Origin: Amycolatopsis camponoti
GTDB taxonomy: Bacteria; Actinomycetota; Actinomycetes; Mycobacteriales; Pseudonocardiaceae
Length of the DNA stretch: 64,000 nucleotides
NCBI RefSeq assembly: GCF_902497555.1
Contig: NZ_CABVGP010000001.1
Span: 1,840,501 to 1,904,500, forward strand
Reading direction: 5' to 3'
The position numbers were made by a program, and so were the translations under genes. Under the pieces are notes generated by a model, which searched no databases, was not told the DNA's origin, and saw nothing but the letters and a program-made list of their open reading frames with translations. Below are positions 44,525 through 52,624 of this stretch, piece after piece. Every line of letters begins with the position of its first letter. Position 1 is the first letter of the stretch.

Positions 44525-45714
44525 CCATCCGGACCTACCGCGGCCGCAGCCTGGTGACGTGGCTGGCCTTCGCCTGCGTCCTCGCGCTGCTCCTCACCGC
44601 CGGGCTCTTCCTAGTGTTCCGCGCTTCCACCGGCACGACGCTCTCGGCGTATTTCGGCAAGACCGTCGGGCTCTACGCGGGTTCGTCGGTGCGCGTGCTC
44701 GGCGTGCCGGTCGGGCGGGTCACCGACGTCACGCCGCAGGGCGACGCCGTGCGCGTGGACATGCGGGTCGACGACGTGCCGTTGCCGGCCGACGTCGGCG
44801 CGGTCGTCGTCGCGCCGAGCCTGGTCAGCGACCGCTACGTCCAGCTGACCCCGGCCTACGACAGCGGCCCGGTCCTGGCCACCGGCACGGTGCTCGCGAA
44901 GGACCGCACGGCGACGCCGGTGGAGCTGGACGACCTGTACTCCAGCCTGGACAAGCTGTCGACGGCGCTGGGTCCGAACGGCGCCAACAAGGACGGCGCG
45001 CTGTCCGGTGTCCTGGACACCGCGGCGAACACGTTGCAGGGCAATGGTGCTTCGCTGAACTCGACGGTCGGGCGGCTCGCCGACCTCGCGAAGACCCTCG
45101 ACGGTTCGAAGGACGACCTGTTCTCGACCGTGCAGAACCTGAACTCGTTCACCGGTGCGCTGGCCCAGAGCGACCAGCAGCTCAACGAGTTCTACGGCCG
45201 CGTCGCCGACGTCAGCCAGTTCCTCGCCGCGGACTCCTCCGACGTCGGGGCCGCGCTGCAGTCGCTCGGCGGGGCGCTCGGCGACGTCCAGCAGTTCGTC
45301 AACGACAACAAAGGCGCCCTGGAGTCCAATGTGGACAAGCTGGCGTCGCTGTCGAAGGTGCTGGTCGACCAGCGCGCGTCGCTCGCCGAGGTGCTCGACA
45401 TCGCGCCGACCGGCGCCACCAACTTCATCAACTCCTACGACGCCGCGTCGGGCACCATCGCCGTCCGCGACAACCTGAACGAGCTGACCAACCCGCCGAT
45501 CCTCACCGTGTGCCGGCTGATCAGCGCGGGCACGCCGAAGGAAGTCCCCGACACGCTGGGGAACATCTGCAAGCAGCTCGCGCCGGTGCTCGACGGCGTG
45601 CTGAAGCTGCCGACGATCCCGCAGGTGCTCAACTCGCTGCAGAACGGGACGCTCCCGCCCCTGCCGCTCCCGCTCGTCGACGTCATGGAACAGCTCGCGG
45701 GCGGTGCGAAGTGA
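44521..45714 (+). CDS. mce4D: Mce4D subunit
   Basis: A 397-residue Mce subunit. Anchor about 12-34, MCE domain with GSSVRVLGVPVGRVTDV and SLVSDRYVQLTPAY, then a long helical segment with heptad-like leucines and a hydrophobic proline-leucine tail. ATGA overlap with mce4C. Confidence 0.9.
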   Translation: MTIRTYRGRSLVTWLAFACVLALLLTAGLFLVFRASTGTTLSAYFGKTVGLYAGSSVRVLGVPVGRVTDVTPQGDAVRVDMRVDDVPLPADVGAVVVAPSLVSDRYVQLTPAYDSGPVLATGTVLAKDRTATPVELDDLYSSLDKLSTALGPNGANKDGALSGVLDTAANTLQGNGASLNSTVGRLADLAKTLDGSKDDLFSTVQNLNSFTGALAQSDQQLNEFYGRVADVSQFLAADSSDVGAALQSLGGALGDVQQFVNDNKGALESNVDKLASLSKVLVDQRASLAEVLDIAPTGATNFINSYDAASGTIAVRDNLNELTNPPILTVCRLISAGTPKEVPDTLGNICKQLAPVLDGVLKLPTIPQVLNSLQNGTLPPLPLPLVDVMEQLAGGAK

Positions 45715-46865
45715 AGCGGCTCGCGGGAATGCTCGCCGGTGTGCTCGTGCTGGCGGCCTGCAGCGACGGCGGGTTCAACGGCCTCTACGGCACCCCGCTG
45801 CCGGGCGGCGCCGACGTCGGCGACCACCCGTACCACGTCACGGCGTTGTTCACCGACGTGCTCGACCTGGTGCCGCAGTCCAGCGTCAAGGTCAACGACG
45901 TCGCGGTCGGGCGGGTCGACAAGATCAGCCTGACGCCGGACACGCGGTCCGCGCTGGTCGCGATGACCGTCAACGGCGACATCGCGCTGCCCGCCAACGC
46001 CCACGCCGAGCTGAAGCAGTCTTCGCTGCTGGGCGAGAAGTTCGTCGAGCTGAGCGTGCCCACGGCCGAACCGGCGACCGGGAAACTGAGCGACGGCGCG
46101 CAGATCCCGCTCGGGCGCACCAACCGCAACCCCGAGGTCGAGGAGGTGCTCGGCGCGCTTTCGCTGCTGCTCAACGGCGGCGGCGTCGAGCAGATCCAGA
46201 AGATCAGCCACGAGCTGAACGACGCGCTGTCGGGCAACGAGCCGGAGATCCGCGCGCTGCTGTCGCGTGTGGACGAACTGGCGACCCAGCTCGACGGGCA
46301 CCGGACCGAGATCCTGCGCGCGATCGACGGGCTCGGGAAGCTGTCCCACACCTTGGCGGGCCAGACGCAGAACCTGTCGAACGCGCTCGACAACCTCGCG
46401 CCGGGCCTGAAGATCGTCACCGACCAGCGTGACCAGCTGGTCGGCATGCTGAACGCGCTGAACACGCTCTCCGGCGTCGCCACCGACACGGTCACGAAGA
46501 GCCGTGACCAACTGGTCGCGAACCTCAAGGCGCTGCAGCCGACGCTGACCAAGCTCGGCGAGGCCGGGTCGAACCTGCCGAACGCGCTGCAGATCCTGCT
46601 CACGTACCCGTTCCCGGACTACGCGGGCAACGTGATCAAGGGCGACTACGCGAACGTCGAGGCGAACGTGAACCTCGATCTGGACACGCTGATCCAGAAC
46701 TTCACCAACTCGTCGCAGCCGCCGATCGCGCTGCCTTCGGGGATCGGCGGTCAGCCGTCGGCCGTGGCTCCGCCGCTGCCCCTGCCGGACCTCGGACCGG
46801 GTCCGCAGAGCGCGGGTCCCGATCTGCTGGGCGGGCTGCTCGGCCTGATCGGGGGTGGCCGGTGA
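45711..46865 (+). CDS. mce4E: Mce4E lipoprotein subunit
   Basis: A 384-residue Mce lipoprotein. The signal peptide ends with lipobox LAAC (Cys17), as expected for the E position of mce operons. The MCE domain includes SVKVNDVAVGRVDKI and QSSLLGEKFVELSV, followed by helices and a tail rich in P, L and G. GTG at 45711 overlaps the mce4D stop. Confidence 0.92.
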   Translation: MKRLAGMLAGVLVLAACSDGGFNGLYGTPLPGGADVGDHPYHVTALFTDVLDLVPQSSVKVNDVAVGRVDKISLTPDTRSALVAMTVNGDIALPANAHAELKQSSLLGEKFVELSVPTAEPATGKLSDGAQIPLGRTNRNPEVEEVLGALSLLLNGGGVEQIQKISHELNDALSGNEPEIRALLSRVDELATQLDGHRTEILRAIDGLGKLSHTLAGQTQNLSNALDNLAPGLKIVTDQRDQLVGMLNALNTLSGVATDTVTKSRDQLVANLKALQPTLTKLGEAGSNLPNALQILLTYPFPDYAGNVIKGDYANVEANVNLDLDTLIQNFTNSSQPPIALPSGIGGQPSAVAPPLPLPDLGPGPQSAGPDLLGGLLGLIGGGR

Positions 46866-48094
46866 CCACGCGCAAGGTCCGCGTCCAGCTGGTCGCGTTC
46901 GTCGTCATCGCGGTCGTCTCGGTCGTCTACGCGGGCGGCCGCTACGCCGGGCTGGACCGGCTCTTCGGCAACCGCGGCTACGTCGTCACCGCGCAGCTGA
47001 CCGACTCCGGCGGCATCTTCGTCAACTCCGAGGTCGCCTACCGCGGGGTCACGGTCGGGCGGGTGACCGGGATGACGCTGACGGAGCACGGCGTCGACGT
47101 CGCGCTCGACATCGACGCCGGCGCCCCGGACATCCCGGCCGACGCGCACGCGCAGGTGGCGAACCGCTCGGCGGTGGGGGAGCAGTTCGTCGACCTGCTC
47201 CCGCAGCACGACGGCGGGCCGTTCCTGGCGGACGGGTCGGTGATCACGGTGGACCGGACGTCGCTGCCGCCGTCGCCGGACACCGTGCTGACGCACCTCG
47301 ACGACCTGGTCGCGAGCGTGCACCCGGAGTCGCTGCGGACGGTCGTCGACGAGACGTACAACGCGTTCGCCGGCGCGGGTCCGGAACTGCAGCAGCTGCT
47401 CGACAGCACCGGCTCGGTGACCGCGGTGGCCGCGCGGTACGTGCCGGAAACGCAAGGCCTGCTGGCGAATTCGCGGATCGTGCTGGACACGCAGGAGCGG
47501 CAGGCGGCGAACATCACCGACTTCGCTTCCGGGCTGAAGACGATCGCCGGGCAGCTGAAGGCGTCCGATCCGGACCTGCGGCGCGTCATCGCGGAGGCGC
47601 CGCGGCTGAGCCGCCAGATCAGCGACGTGCTCGCGGCGTCCGGGACCGACCTGGGCGTGCTGCTCGCCAACCTGCTGACCACCGCGCAGATCACGACGTC
47701 GCGCAAGGACGCCATCGAGGAACTGCTGGTGGCCTACCCGATCATCTCGGCGTTCTCGCCGTCGACGTCCCCGGACGGCACCGGGCACCTGGGCGTGGTG
47801 CTGAACTTCTTCGACCCGGCTTCGTGCACGAAGGGCTACGAAGGCACGAAGCAGCGTCCGGCGAACGACGAGACCGAGGCACCGGTGAACATGAACGCGT
47901 ACTGCGCGGAGCCGCCGGGCAGCCCGACGGGGGTGCGCGGGTCGCAGAACGCGCCGTACGCGGGAAAGCCACCGGCGATCCCGGCCGCGCCCCAGCAGAA
48001 GGCGGCGCCCGCTCCGCAGCAGCTGCCCGGGATGCTGAGCCTGCTGACCGGGCCGTCGGCGGGCGGGCTGGGCAAGCTGCTGGGCGCGCCGTGA
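46862..48094 (+). CDS. mce4F: Mce4F subunit
   Basis: A 410-residue Mce subunit and last of the six. Anchor about 8-26, MCE domain with NSEVAYRGVTVGRVTGM and RSAVGEQFVDLLPQ, helical region, then a glutamine- and proline-rich tail with paired cysteines (PASCTKGYEG, NAYCAEPPG). GTGA overlap with mce4E. Confidence 0.9.
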   Translation: MTTRKVRVQLVAFVVIAVVSVVYAGGRYAGLDRLFGNRGYVVTAQLTDSGGIFVNSEVAYRGVTVGRVTGMTLTEHGVDVALDIDAGAPDIPADAHAQVANRSAVGEQFVDLLPQHDGGPFLADGSVITVDRTSLPPSPDTVLTHLDDLVASVHPESLRTVVDETYNAFAGAGPELQQLLDSTGSVTAVAARYVPETQGLLANSRIVLDTQERQAANITDFASGLKTIAGQLKASDPDLRRVIAEAPRLSRQISDVLAASGTDLGVLLANLLTTAQITTSRKDAIEELLVAYPIISAFSPSTSPDGTGHLGVVLNFFDPASCTKGYEGTKQRPANDETEAPVNMNAYCAEPPGSPTGVRGSQNAPYAGKPPAIPAAPQQKAAPAPQQLPGMLSLLTGPSAGGLGKLLGAP

Positions 48095-48567
48095 GGGTTT
48101 TGATCGTCGCGGTGGTGCTCGCGGTGCTGGCCGCTTCGGCGACCGGTTATACGTGGTGGCGGGCCTCGTCCGACGACTCTTTCGCCCGGGGCCGCGATCG
48201 CGACGCCGTGCTGGCGGCGGCGGGCCCGGAACTGGTCACGCTGAACACGATCGACTACCGCTCGGCGGGCGCGGACGTGGACCGCTGGATCGCGGCGACG
48301 ACGGGTCAGTACGGAAAGGACCTGAGCGGGGATCGCCAGGTCCAGATCGACCGGGCGACGACGGCCAGGACAGTTTCGTCCGCTTCGCTGGTCCAGGCGG
48401 CGGTGACGGAGGTGTCCGACGGGTCGGCTCGTCTGCTGGCGGTCCTGGACGTCCGGGTCTCGACGGGCGGTTCGGCGGCTTCTCCCCGCCTGAACCGATT
48501 GACGGTGGACGTCACGCGTTCCCCGGACGGGTGGAAGATCTCGGGCGTCCAGGCGGCGGGCTCATGA
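48091..48567 (+). CDS. Mce-associated membrane protein (first)
   Basis: A 158-residue protein with an N-terminal membrane helix (about 2-20) and an extracytoplasmic NTF2-like domain (about 35-158). Such Mce-associated proteins stabilise the importer. Its GTG overlaps the mce4F stop and its position equals Rv3493c as recalled. Confidence 0.85.
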   Translation: MRVLIVAVVLAVLAASATGYTWWRASSDDSFARGRDRDAVLAAAGPELVTLNTIDYRSAGADVDRWIAATTGQYGKDLSGDRQVQIDRATTARTVSSASLVQAAVTEVSDGSARLLAVLDVRVSTGGSAASPRLNRLTVDVTRSPDGWKISGVQAAGS

Positions 48568-49046
48568 GGAGAGTGCTGGCGGCGGTCGTGGTGGTGGCGC
48601 TGGGCTGCGCGGTGTGGTTCGGCATCGAGACGGCCTCGCTGTCCCCGGGCGACAATGCGGCTTTGGTGGATCAGGCGGCGACCGCGTCGGTTTCGTCCGA
48701 GGTGAGTGACGCGGTCAAGTCGGTGTTCTCGTACGACTACGCGAACCTCGCGCGCACCGAGCGGGCGGCTTCGGAGGTCTTGACGGGGGCTGCCGTCGGG
48801 CAGTACCGCGATCAGTTCGCTTCGGCGCGTACGCGGGCTTCGGCGGAGAAGCTGGTGCGGACGACGACGGTCCGGGCGGTGGGGGTGCGGACTCTGGTGG
48901 GTGATGATGCTTCGCTGCTGTTGTTTCTCGACCAGCAGACGGTGACGCAGGGCGGGGGTGCGCCGTCGTCGTCCGTGGCCCAGCTGGCGGTGACGGCGAA
49001 GCGGATCGACGGTCGCTGGAAACTGGCGACCCTGACGGCGCTCTAG
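48564..49046 (+). CDS. Mce-associated membrane protein (second)
   Basis: A 160-residue paralogue-like protein with one N-terminal membrane helix (about 4-20) and an NTF2-like outer domain ending GRWKLATLTAL. ATGA overlap with the preceding gene closes the operon. Its last 21 bases, including the stop's first two, recur perfectly 639 bases downstream, beyond the DUF4760-like gene. Confidence 0.85.
   Translation: MRRVLAAVVVVALGCAVWFGIETASLSPGDNAALVDQAATASVSSEVSDAVKSVFSYDYANLARTERAASEVLTGAAVGQYRDQFASARTRASAEKLVRTTTVRAVGVRTLVGDDASLLLFLDQQTVTQGGGAPSSSVAQLAVTAKRIDGRWKLATLTAL
49025..49045 (+). repeat. 21-bp direct repeat, left copy
   Basis: Starts GGCGACCCTGACG and ends CTCTA at the stop codon of the second Mce-associated gene. 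It is identical over 21 bases to 49664-49684. The pair brackets the lower-GC DUF4760-like gene like attL/attR or a target duplication. Confidence 0.85.
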
Positions 49047-49082
49047 TCGTGTTCGGAAAGCTCCTGGCGGGTTGATTACCAG

Positions 49083-49102
49083 ATCGACGTCGCAGGGTTA
49101 AG
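49083..49102 (+). repeat. Inner direct repeat, left copy
   Basis: ATCGACGTCGCAGGGTTAAG, nearly repeated at 49643-49661 (one substitution and one missing T). This copy lies just upstream of the DUF4760-like start and includes its likely ribosome-binding AAGG. Confidence 0.7.
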
Positions 49103-49110
49103 GTCGAGAA

Positions 49111-49641
49111 ATGACAACTCAGGTCGCGCTTGACGTGCTTCCGATAATCATCTCCGCTATCGCTCTGACAATTGCGGCGGTATCGATGCGACGACAGTGG
49201 CGGTCCGCGCGGAACGCGAACGCGGTGGCTGCGATCTTGAAGTTGTTCGAGGAGTACCGGTCAGACGATCTCAAGATGGCACGGCGAACGGTCTTCGAGA
49301 TGTCGGAATTCGACGTGGAGTCGGCTCCGGCCCTGCGGGACTTGCCGGACGAGGTAAGGAGGGCGGCTGAGCGGGTTGCGCAGTATTTCGATCATGTCGG
49401 CCTCCTGGTGGGTCATCGTCTCGCGCCGGCCCGGCCGATGATCTCCTTCTTCGGGGTCGGATGCGAGACGTTGTGGGAGAAGCTCGCGCCGTGTGTTGCC
49501 GTCGAACGGCAGTTGAGGAAAGTCGACTACTACCTCGGATATTTTGAGGCACTCGCCGCACTCTCCGAGAAGATCGGCGCCGACGGACTCAACAAGAAAA
49601 TAACGACCAAGATGCGTCTGGGAAGAGTGCCCTTGAAGTGA
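49111..49641 (+). CDS. DUF4760-like membrane-anchored protein in a probable insertion
   Basis: A 176-residue protein. A membrane helix occupies about 8-25 (VLPIIISAIALTIAAVS), followed by a cytosolic helical domain (about 35-165) with YRSDDLKMARRTVFEM and RVAQYFDHVGLL. It resembles the DUF4760 group as I recall it. Codon use is clearly different from the surroundings: ATA, ATT, AAA and AGG codons appear and GC is visibly lower. It is enclosed by nested direct repeats between two convergent genes, pointing to recent acquisition. Function unknown; single-gene defence or other cargo is possible. Confidence 0.75.
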   Translation: MTTQVALDVLPIIISAIALTIAAVSMRRQWRSARNANAVAAILKLFEEYRSDDLKMARRTVFEMSEFDVESAPALRDLPDEVRRAAERVAQYFDHVGLLVGHRLAPARPMISFFGVGCETLWEKLAPCVAVERQLRKVDYYLGYFEALAALSEKIGADGLNKKITTKMRLGRVPLK

Positions 49642-49642
49642 C

Positions 49643-49661
49643 ATCGACTTCGCAGGGTAAG
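49643..49661 (+). repeat. Inner direct repeat, right copy
   Basis: ATCGACTTCGCAGGGTAAG, partner of 49083-49102, lying 1 base after the DUF4760-like stop and 2 bases before the outer repeat. Confidence 0.7.
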
Positions 49662-49663
49662 TC

Positions 49664-49684
49664 GGCGACCCTGACGGCGCTCTA
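49664..49684 (+). repeat. 21-bp direct repeat, right copy
   Basis: Exact copy of 49025-49045. It still encodes the ATLTAL-stop end of the Mce-associated protein (here with TAA), and its last three bases form the stop of the convergent gene 49682-50161. This suggests the two genes originally met here. Confidence 0.85.
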
Positions 49685-50161
49685 ACCGTCCCAGACCGCG
49701 GCGCCCTGCCTCAGCACCTCGACACCCGACTCCGACACCACCGGCCACATCTCCACCACATACCGGTAATGCTCGCCGAACTCGTGGTCGTTCCACTCCG
49801 CCACCGGTGGCCCGGCCGGCACGTACGACACCCGCGCCCGGTACAACCCCGGCAACACCGAAAAGAACTTTTCCTGCGACGGGTAGTCCGCGGGTCCGGA
49901 AATCACGACTTTCCCGCTCGGAACCGGAAGATCCGCTTCCACGACGTGCTCCGCGTCGGTCGCCAATGCCGGGGGCGAAGGCAGGAGCGTGATCGACGAC
50001 TCCACCAGGTCCGAGCGCGCCGTCGAGATCGCCAGGCCGGCCGGCTCGGACGCTATCCGGTGGAACTCCACGGCGAGCGCCGTCCAGCCGCTGCCGTCCA
50101 GCCGGGAACCGGAGTCGCGCAACGAGAACTGCCGCTGGTCGGCGTGGACTACCAAGTGCAC
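49682..50161 (-). CDS. Hypothetical protein
   Basis: A 159-residue, probably beta-rich protein with no signal peptide, membrane segment or recognisable catalytic motif. It starts at GTG 50161 (VHLVVHADQRQFSLRDSG). Mid-chain FFSVLPGLYRARVSYVPAG and C-terminal HYRYVVEMWPV are the most structured parts. Not recognised. Divergent from the aminotransferase gene; its stop lies in the right 21-bp repeat. Confidence 0.7.
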   Translation of the reverse strand: MHLVVHADQRQFSLRDSGSRLDGSGWTALAVEFHRIASEPAGLAISTARSDLVESSITLLPSPPALATDAEHVVEADLPVPSGKVVISGPADYPSQEKFFSVLPGLYRARVSYVPAGPPVAEWNDHEFGEHYRYVVEMWPVVSESGVEVLRQGAAVWDG

Positions 50162-50224
50162 ACCAACCACCCTAGCCAGGACCCGCCCCGAAATGGTATC
50201 GACGCCGGGTTTAGCGTTGACGCC

Positions 50225-51472
50225 ATGACCACTGCTTCCGTCGACGTCGACACGGCCCGCCGCGACTACGCGGCCCTGGTCGACCGCGGCCTCTCCCTCG
50301 ACATCACCCGCGGCAAGCCGTCCCCGGCGCAGCTCGACCTCGCGAACGGCCTGCTGACCCTCCCCGGCGACGGCACCTTCAAGGCCGAGGACGGCACCGA
50401 CGTCCGCAACTACGGCGGCCTCAAGGGCCTGCCGGAGCTGCGCCGCATCTTCGCGGGCGCGCTGCAGGTCCCGGCCGGGCAGCTGCTCGCCGCCGGCAAC
50501 TCCAGCCTCGAGCTGATGCACGACGCCGTCGTCCAGGCCCTGCTCTCCAAGCTCCCCGGCGCCGAGCGCCGCTGGGCCGACGAGCCCACCCTCAAGTTCC
50601 TCGCCCCCGTCCCGGGCTACGACCGCCACTTCGCGCTCACCGAGCGCTTCGGCATCGAGCTCGTCCCGGTGCCGATGACCGACCAGGGCCCCGACATGGC
50701 CGTCGTCGAGCGCCTCGTCGCCGAGGACTCCGCCGTCAAGGGCATCTGGTGCGTGCCGAAGTACAGCAACCCGACCGGCGTCACGTTCAGTGACGACGTC
50801 GTCAAGCGGTTCGCCACCATGACCACCGCGGCGCCCGACTTCCGGATCTTCTGGGACAACGCCTACGCCGTGCACCACCTGACCGACGCCGAGCCGGCCC
50901 TGGCCGACCTGCTCGCGCTGGCCACCGAGGCGGGGAACGCCGACCGCGTGTTCGTCTTCGGCTCGACCTCGAAGATCACCCACGCCGGTGCCGGCGTCGG
51001 CTTCTTCGGTGCCTCCGAGGCCAACCTGGCCTGGTGGGTCGGCAACATCGGCAAGCGCACCATCGGCCCGGACAAGGTCAACCAGCTGCGCCACGCCCTC
51101 TTCCTCGAGGACGAGGCCGGCGTCCGCGCGCACATGCGCAAGCACGCCGAGATCATCGGCCCGAAGTTCGAGGCCGTCGACCGCATCCTCACCGAGGAGC
51201 TGGGCGACTCGGGCCTGGCGACGTGGACCAAGCCGACCGGCGGGTACTTCGTGTCGCTGACCGTGCCCGAGGGCACCGCGAAGGAGGTCGTGCGGCTGGC
51301 GAAGGAGGCCGGTGTCGCGCTGACCCCCGCCGGGGCGACCCACCCGCACGGCGACGACCCGGCCGACGCGGTCATCCGCATCGCGCCGACGTTCCCGGTG
51401 CTCGCCGACGTCGAAGAGGCCGTCCGCGCACTCGCCGTGTGCGTCCGGCTCGCCGCGGCCGAACGCGCCTGA
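50225..51472 (+). CDS. Class Ic aspartate aminotransferase (Rv3722c/AspT-like)
   Basis: A 415-residue fold-type-I PLP enzyme. LDITRGKPSPAQLDLANGLL, RNYGGLKGLPELR, NSSLELMHD and VPGYDRHFAL match the actinobacterial class Ic aspartate aminotransferases. The PLP lysine is in STSKITHAG (about 250), and the Asp/Tyr contacts are in FWDNAYAVHHL. Interconverts aspartate/2-oxoglutarate and oxaloacetate/glutamate and is central to nitrogen distribution. Followed by a hairpin terminator. Confidence 0.9.
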   Translation: MTTASVDVDTARRDYAALVDRGLSLDITRGKPSPAQLDLANGLLTLPGDGTFKAEDGTDVRNYGGLKGLPELRRIFAGALQVPAGQLLAAGNSSLELMHDAVVQALLSKLPGAERRWADEPTLKFLAPVPGYDRHFALTERFGIELVPVPMTDQGPDMAVVERLVAEDSAVKGIWCVPKYSNPTGVTFSDDVVKRFATMTTAAPDFRIFWDNAYAVHHLTDAEPALADLLALATEAGNADRVFVFGSTSKITHAGAGVGFFGASEANLAWWVGNIGKRTIGPDKVNQLRHALFLEDEAGVRAHMRKHAEIIGPKFEAVDRILTEELGDSGLATWTKPTGGYFVSLTVPEGTAKEVVRLAKEAGVALTPAGATHPHGDDPADAVIRIAPTFPVLADVEEAVRALAVCVRLAAAERA

Positions 51473-51484
51473 CCTGGGCAAACG

Positions 51485-51511
51485 AAATCGGGAAGAACTT
51501 TTTCCCGATTT
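51485..51511 (+). terminator. Terminator after the aminotransferase gene
   Basis: Arms AAATCGGGAA and TTCCCGATTT (51485-51494, 51502-51511) with a 7-base loop, 12 bases after the stop. It has more A and T than other hairpins here, close to a classical intrinsic terminator. Confidence 0.75.
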
Positions 51512-51588
51512 GACCGAGCCGGGGGCCGTCCAGGTACGTATCACCGTTGGGTGAGGTGGACGAACTCGTCACGAGAGGACGTCCCCCG

Positions 51589-52557
51589 GTGTTCGGAAAA
51601 CGCTACACACAGCAGCTCGTCGAGCGCAGCGCGGAGAACGCGACCGACCGCCGCCGCTTCCTCAAGGCTGCGGGAGCAGCGGGGCTCGGCGTCGCGGGAG
51701 CCGGCGCGCTCGGAACCGCGCTGTCGCTGGGCCTCGGCTCGGCGGGCGCGACTTCGCAGTACCCGGAGAAGAACGCGCAGGACGCCGCCGCCAGCGACGC
51801 CGCGGTGCTGAACTTCGCGCTCAACCTGGAGTACCTCGAGGCGAACCTGTACTCGTTCGCCGTCTACGGCTACGGGCTGAACGAGAAGTACGTCAACGGC
51901 GTCGGCAACCTGGGCAAGGTCTCCGGTGGGCACGCGGTCAAGTTCAAGAGCGAGCACACCAAGCAGATCGTCCAGGAGATCGCCGGCGACGAGGTCGCCC
52001 ACGTGACGTTCCTGCGCAAGGCGCTCGACAAGGCCGCCGTCGCGCAGCCGGAGATCGACTTCCAGAACAGCTTCACCGCCGCCATGCAGGCCGCCGGGGT
52101 CATCAAGGAAGGCCAGACCTTCGACCCGTTCGCGAGCGAGAACAACTTCCTGCTCGCCGCGTTCCTCTTCGAGGACGTCGGCGTGTCCGCCTACAAGGGC
52201 GCGGCGCCGCTGGTGAACAACAAGACGTTCCTCGACGCGGCGGCGGGCATCCTCGCGGTCGAGGCCTACCACGCGGGCATCGTGCGCGGGCAGCTGTTCG
52301 AACGCGGCCTCGGCGACATCACGAACAAGATCTCCGACGCCCGCGACAGCCTGGACGGCAAGGCCGACGACGACGAAGGCGTGCTCAAGGACGGCAAGGC
52401 GAACCTCGTCCCCGCGGACGCGAACGGCATCGCGTTCGGGCGTTCGGCCGACCGCGTGCTCAACATCGCCTACCTCAACCCGGACAAGGTGTCCTCGGGC
52501 GGTTTCTACCCGCGCGGCCTCAACGGCGACATCGCCACCAGTGGCGCCAAGGAGTGA
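51589..52557 (+). CDS. Tat-exported ferritin-like domain protein
   Basis: A 322-residue protein with a twin-arginine signal (DRRRFLKAAGAAGLG, about 20-34) and a ferritin_2-like helical domain (about 60-270). Possible metal ligands are in NLEYLEANLYSFAV, IAGDEVAHVTFL and AVEAYHAGIVRG. This family includes desiccation-related exported proteins; iron binding is plausible but untested. GTG at 51589 follows GAGAGGA. An in-frame TTG at 51547 would add 14 residues before the Tat region. Confidence 0.85.
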   Translation: MFGKRYTQQLVERSAENATDRRRFLKAAGAAGLGVAGAGALGTALSLGLGSAGATSQYPEKNAQDAAASDAAVLNFALNLEYLEANLYSFAVYGYGLNEKYVNGVGNLGKVSGGHAVKFKSEHTKQIVQEIAGDEVAHVTFLRKALDKAAVAQPEIDFQNSFTAAMQAAGVIKEGQTFDPFASENNFLLAAFLFEDVGVSAYKGAAPLVNNKTFLDAAAGILAVEAYHAGIVRGQLFERGLGDITNKISDARDSLDGKADDDEGVLKDGKANLVPADANGIAFGRSADRVLNIAYLNPDKVSSGGFYPRGLNGDIATSGAKE

Positions 52558-52624
52558 GCGCCGCGTGCCGCCGTCACGGTAACGTCGTGATCGGCGGCAC
52601 GCGGAGTTCACGGGGGGATGCGAA

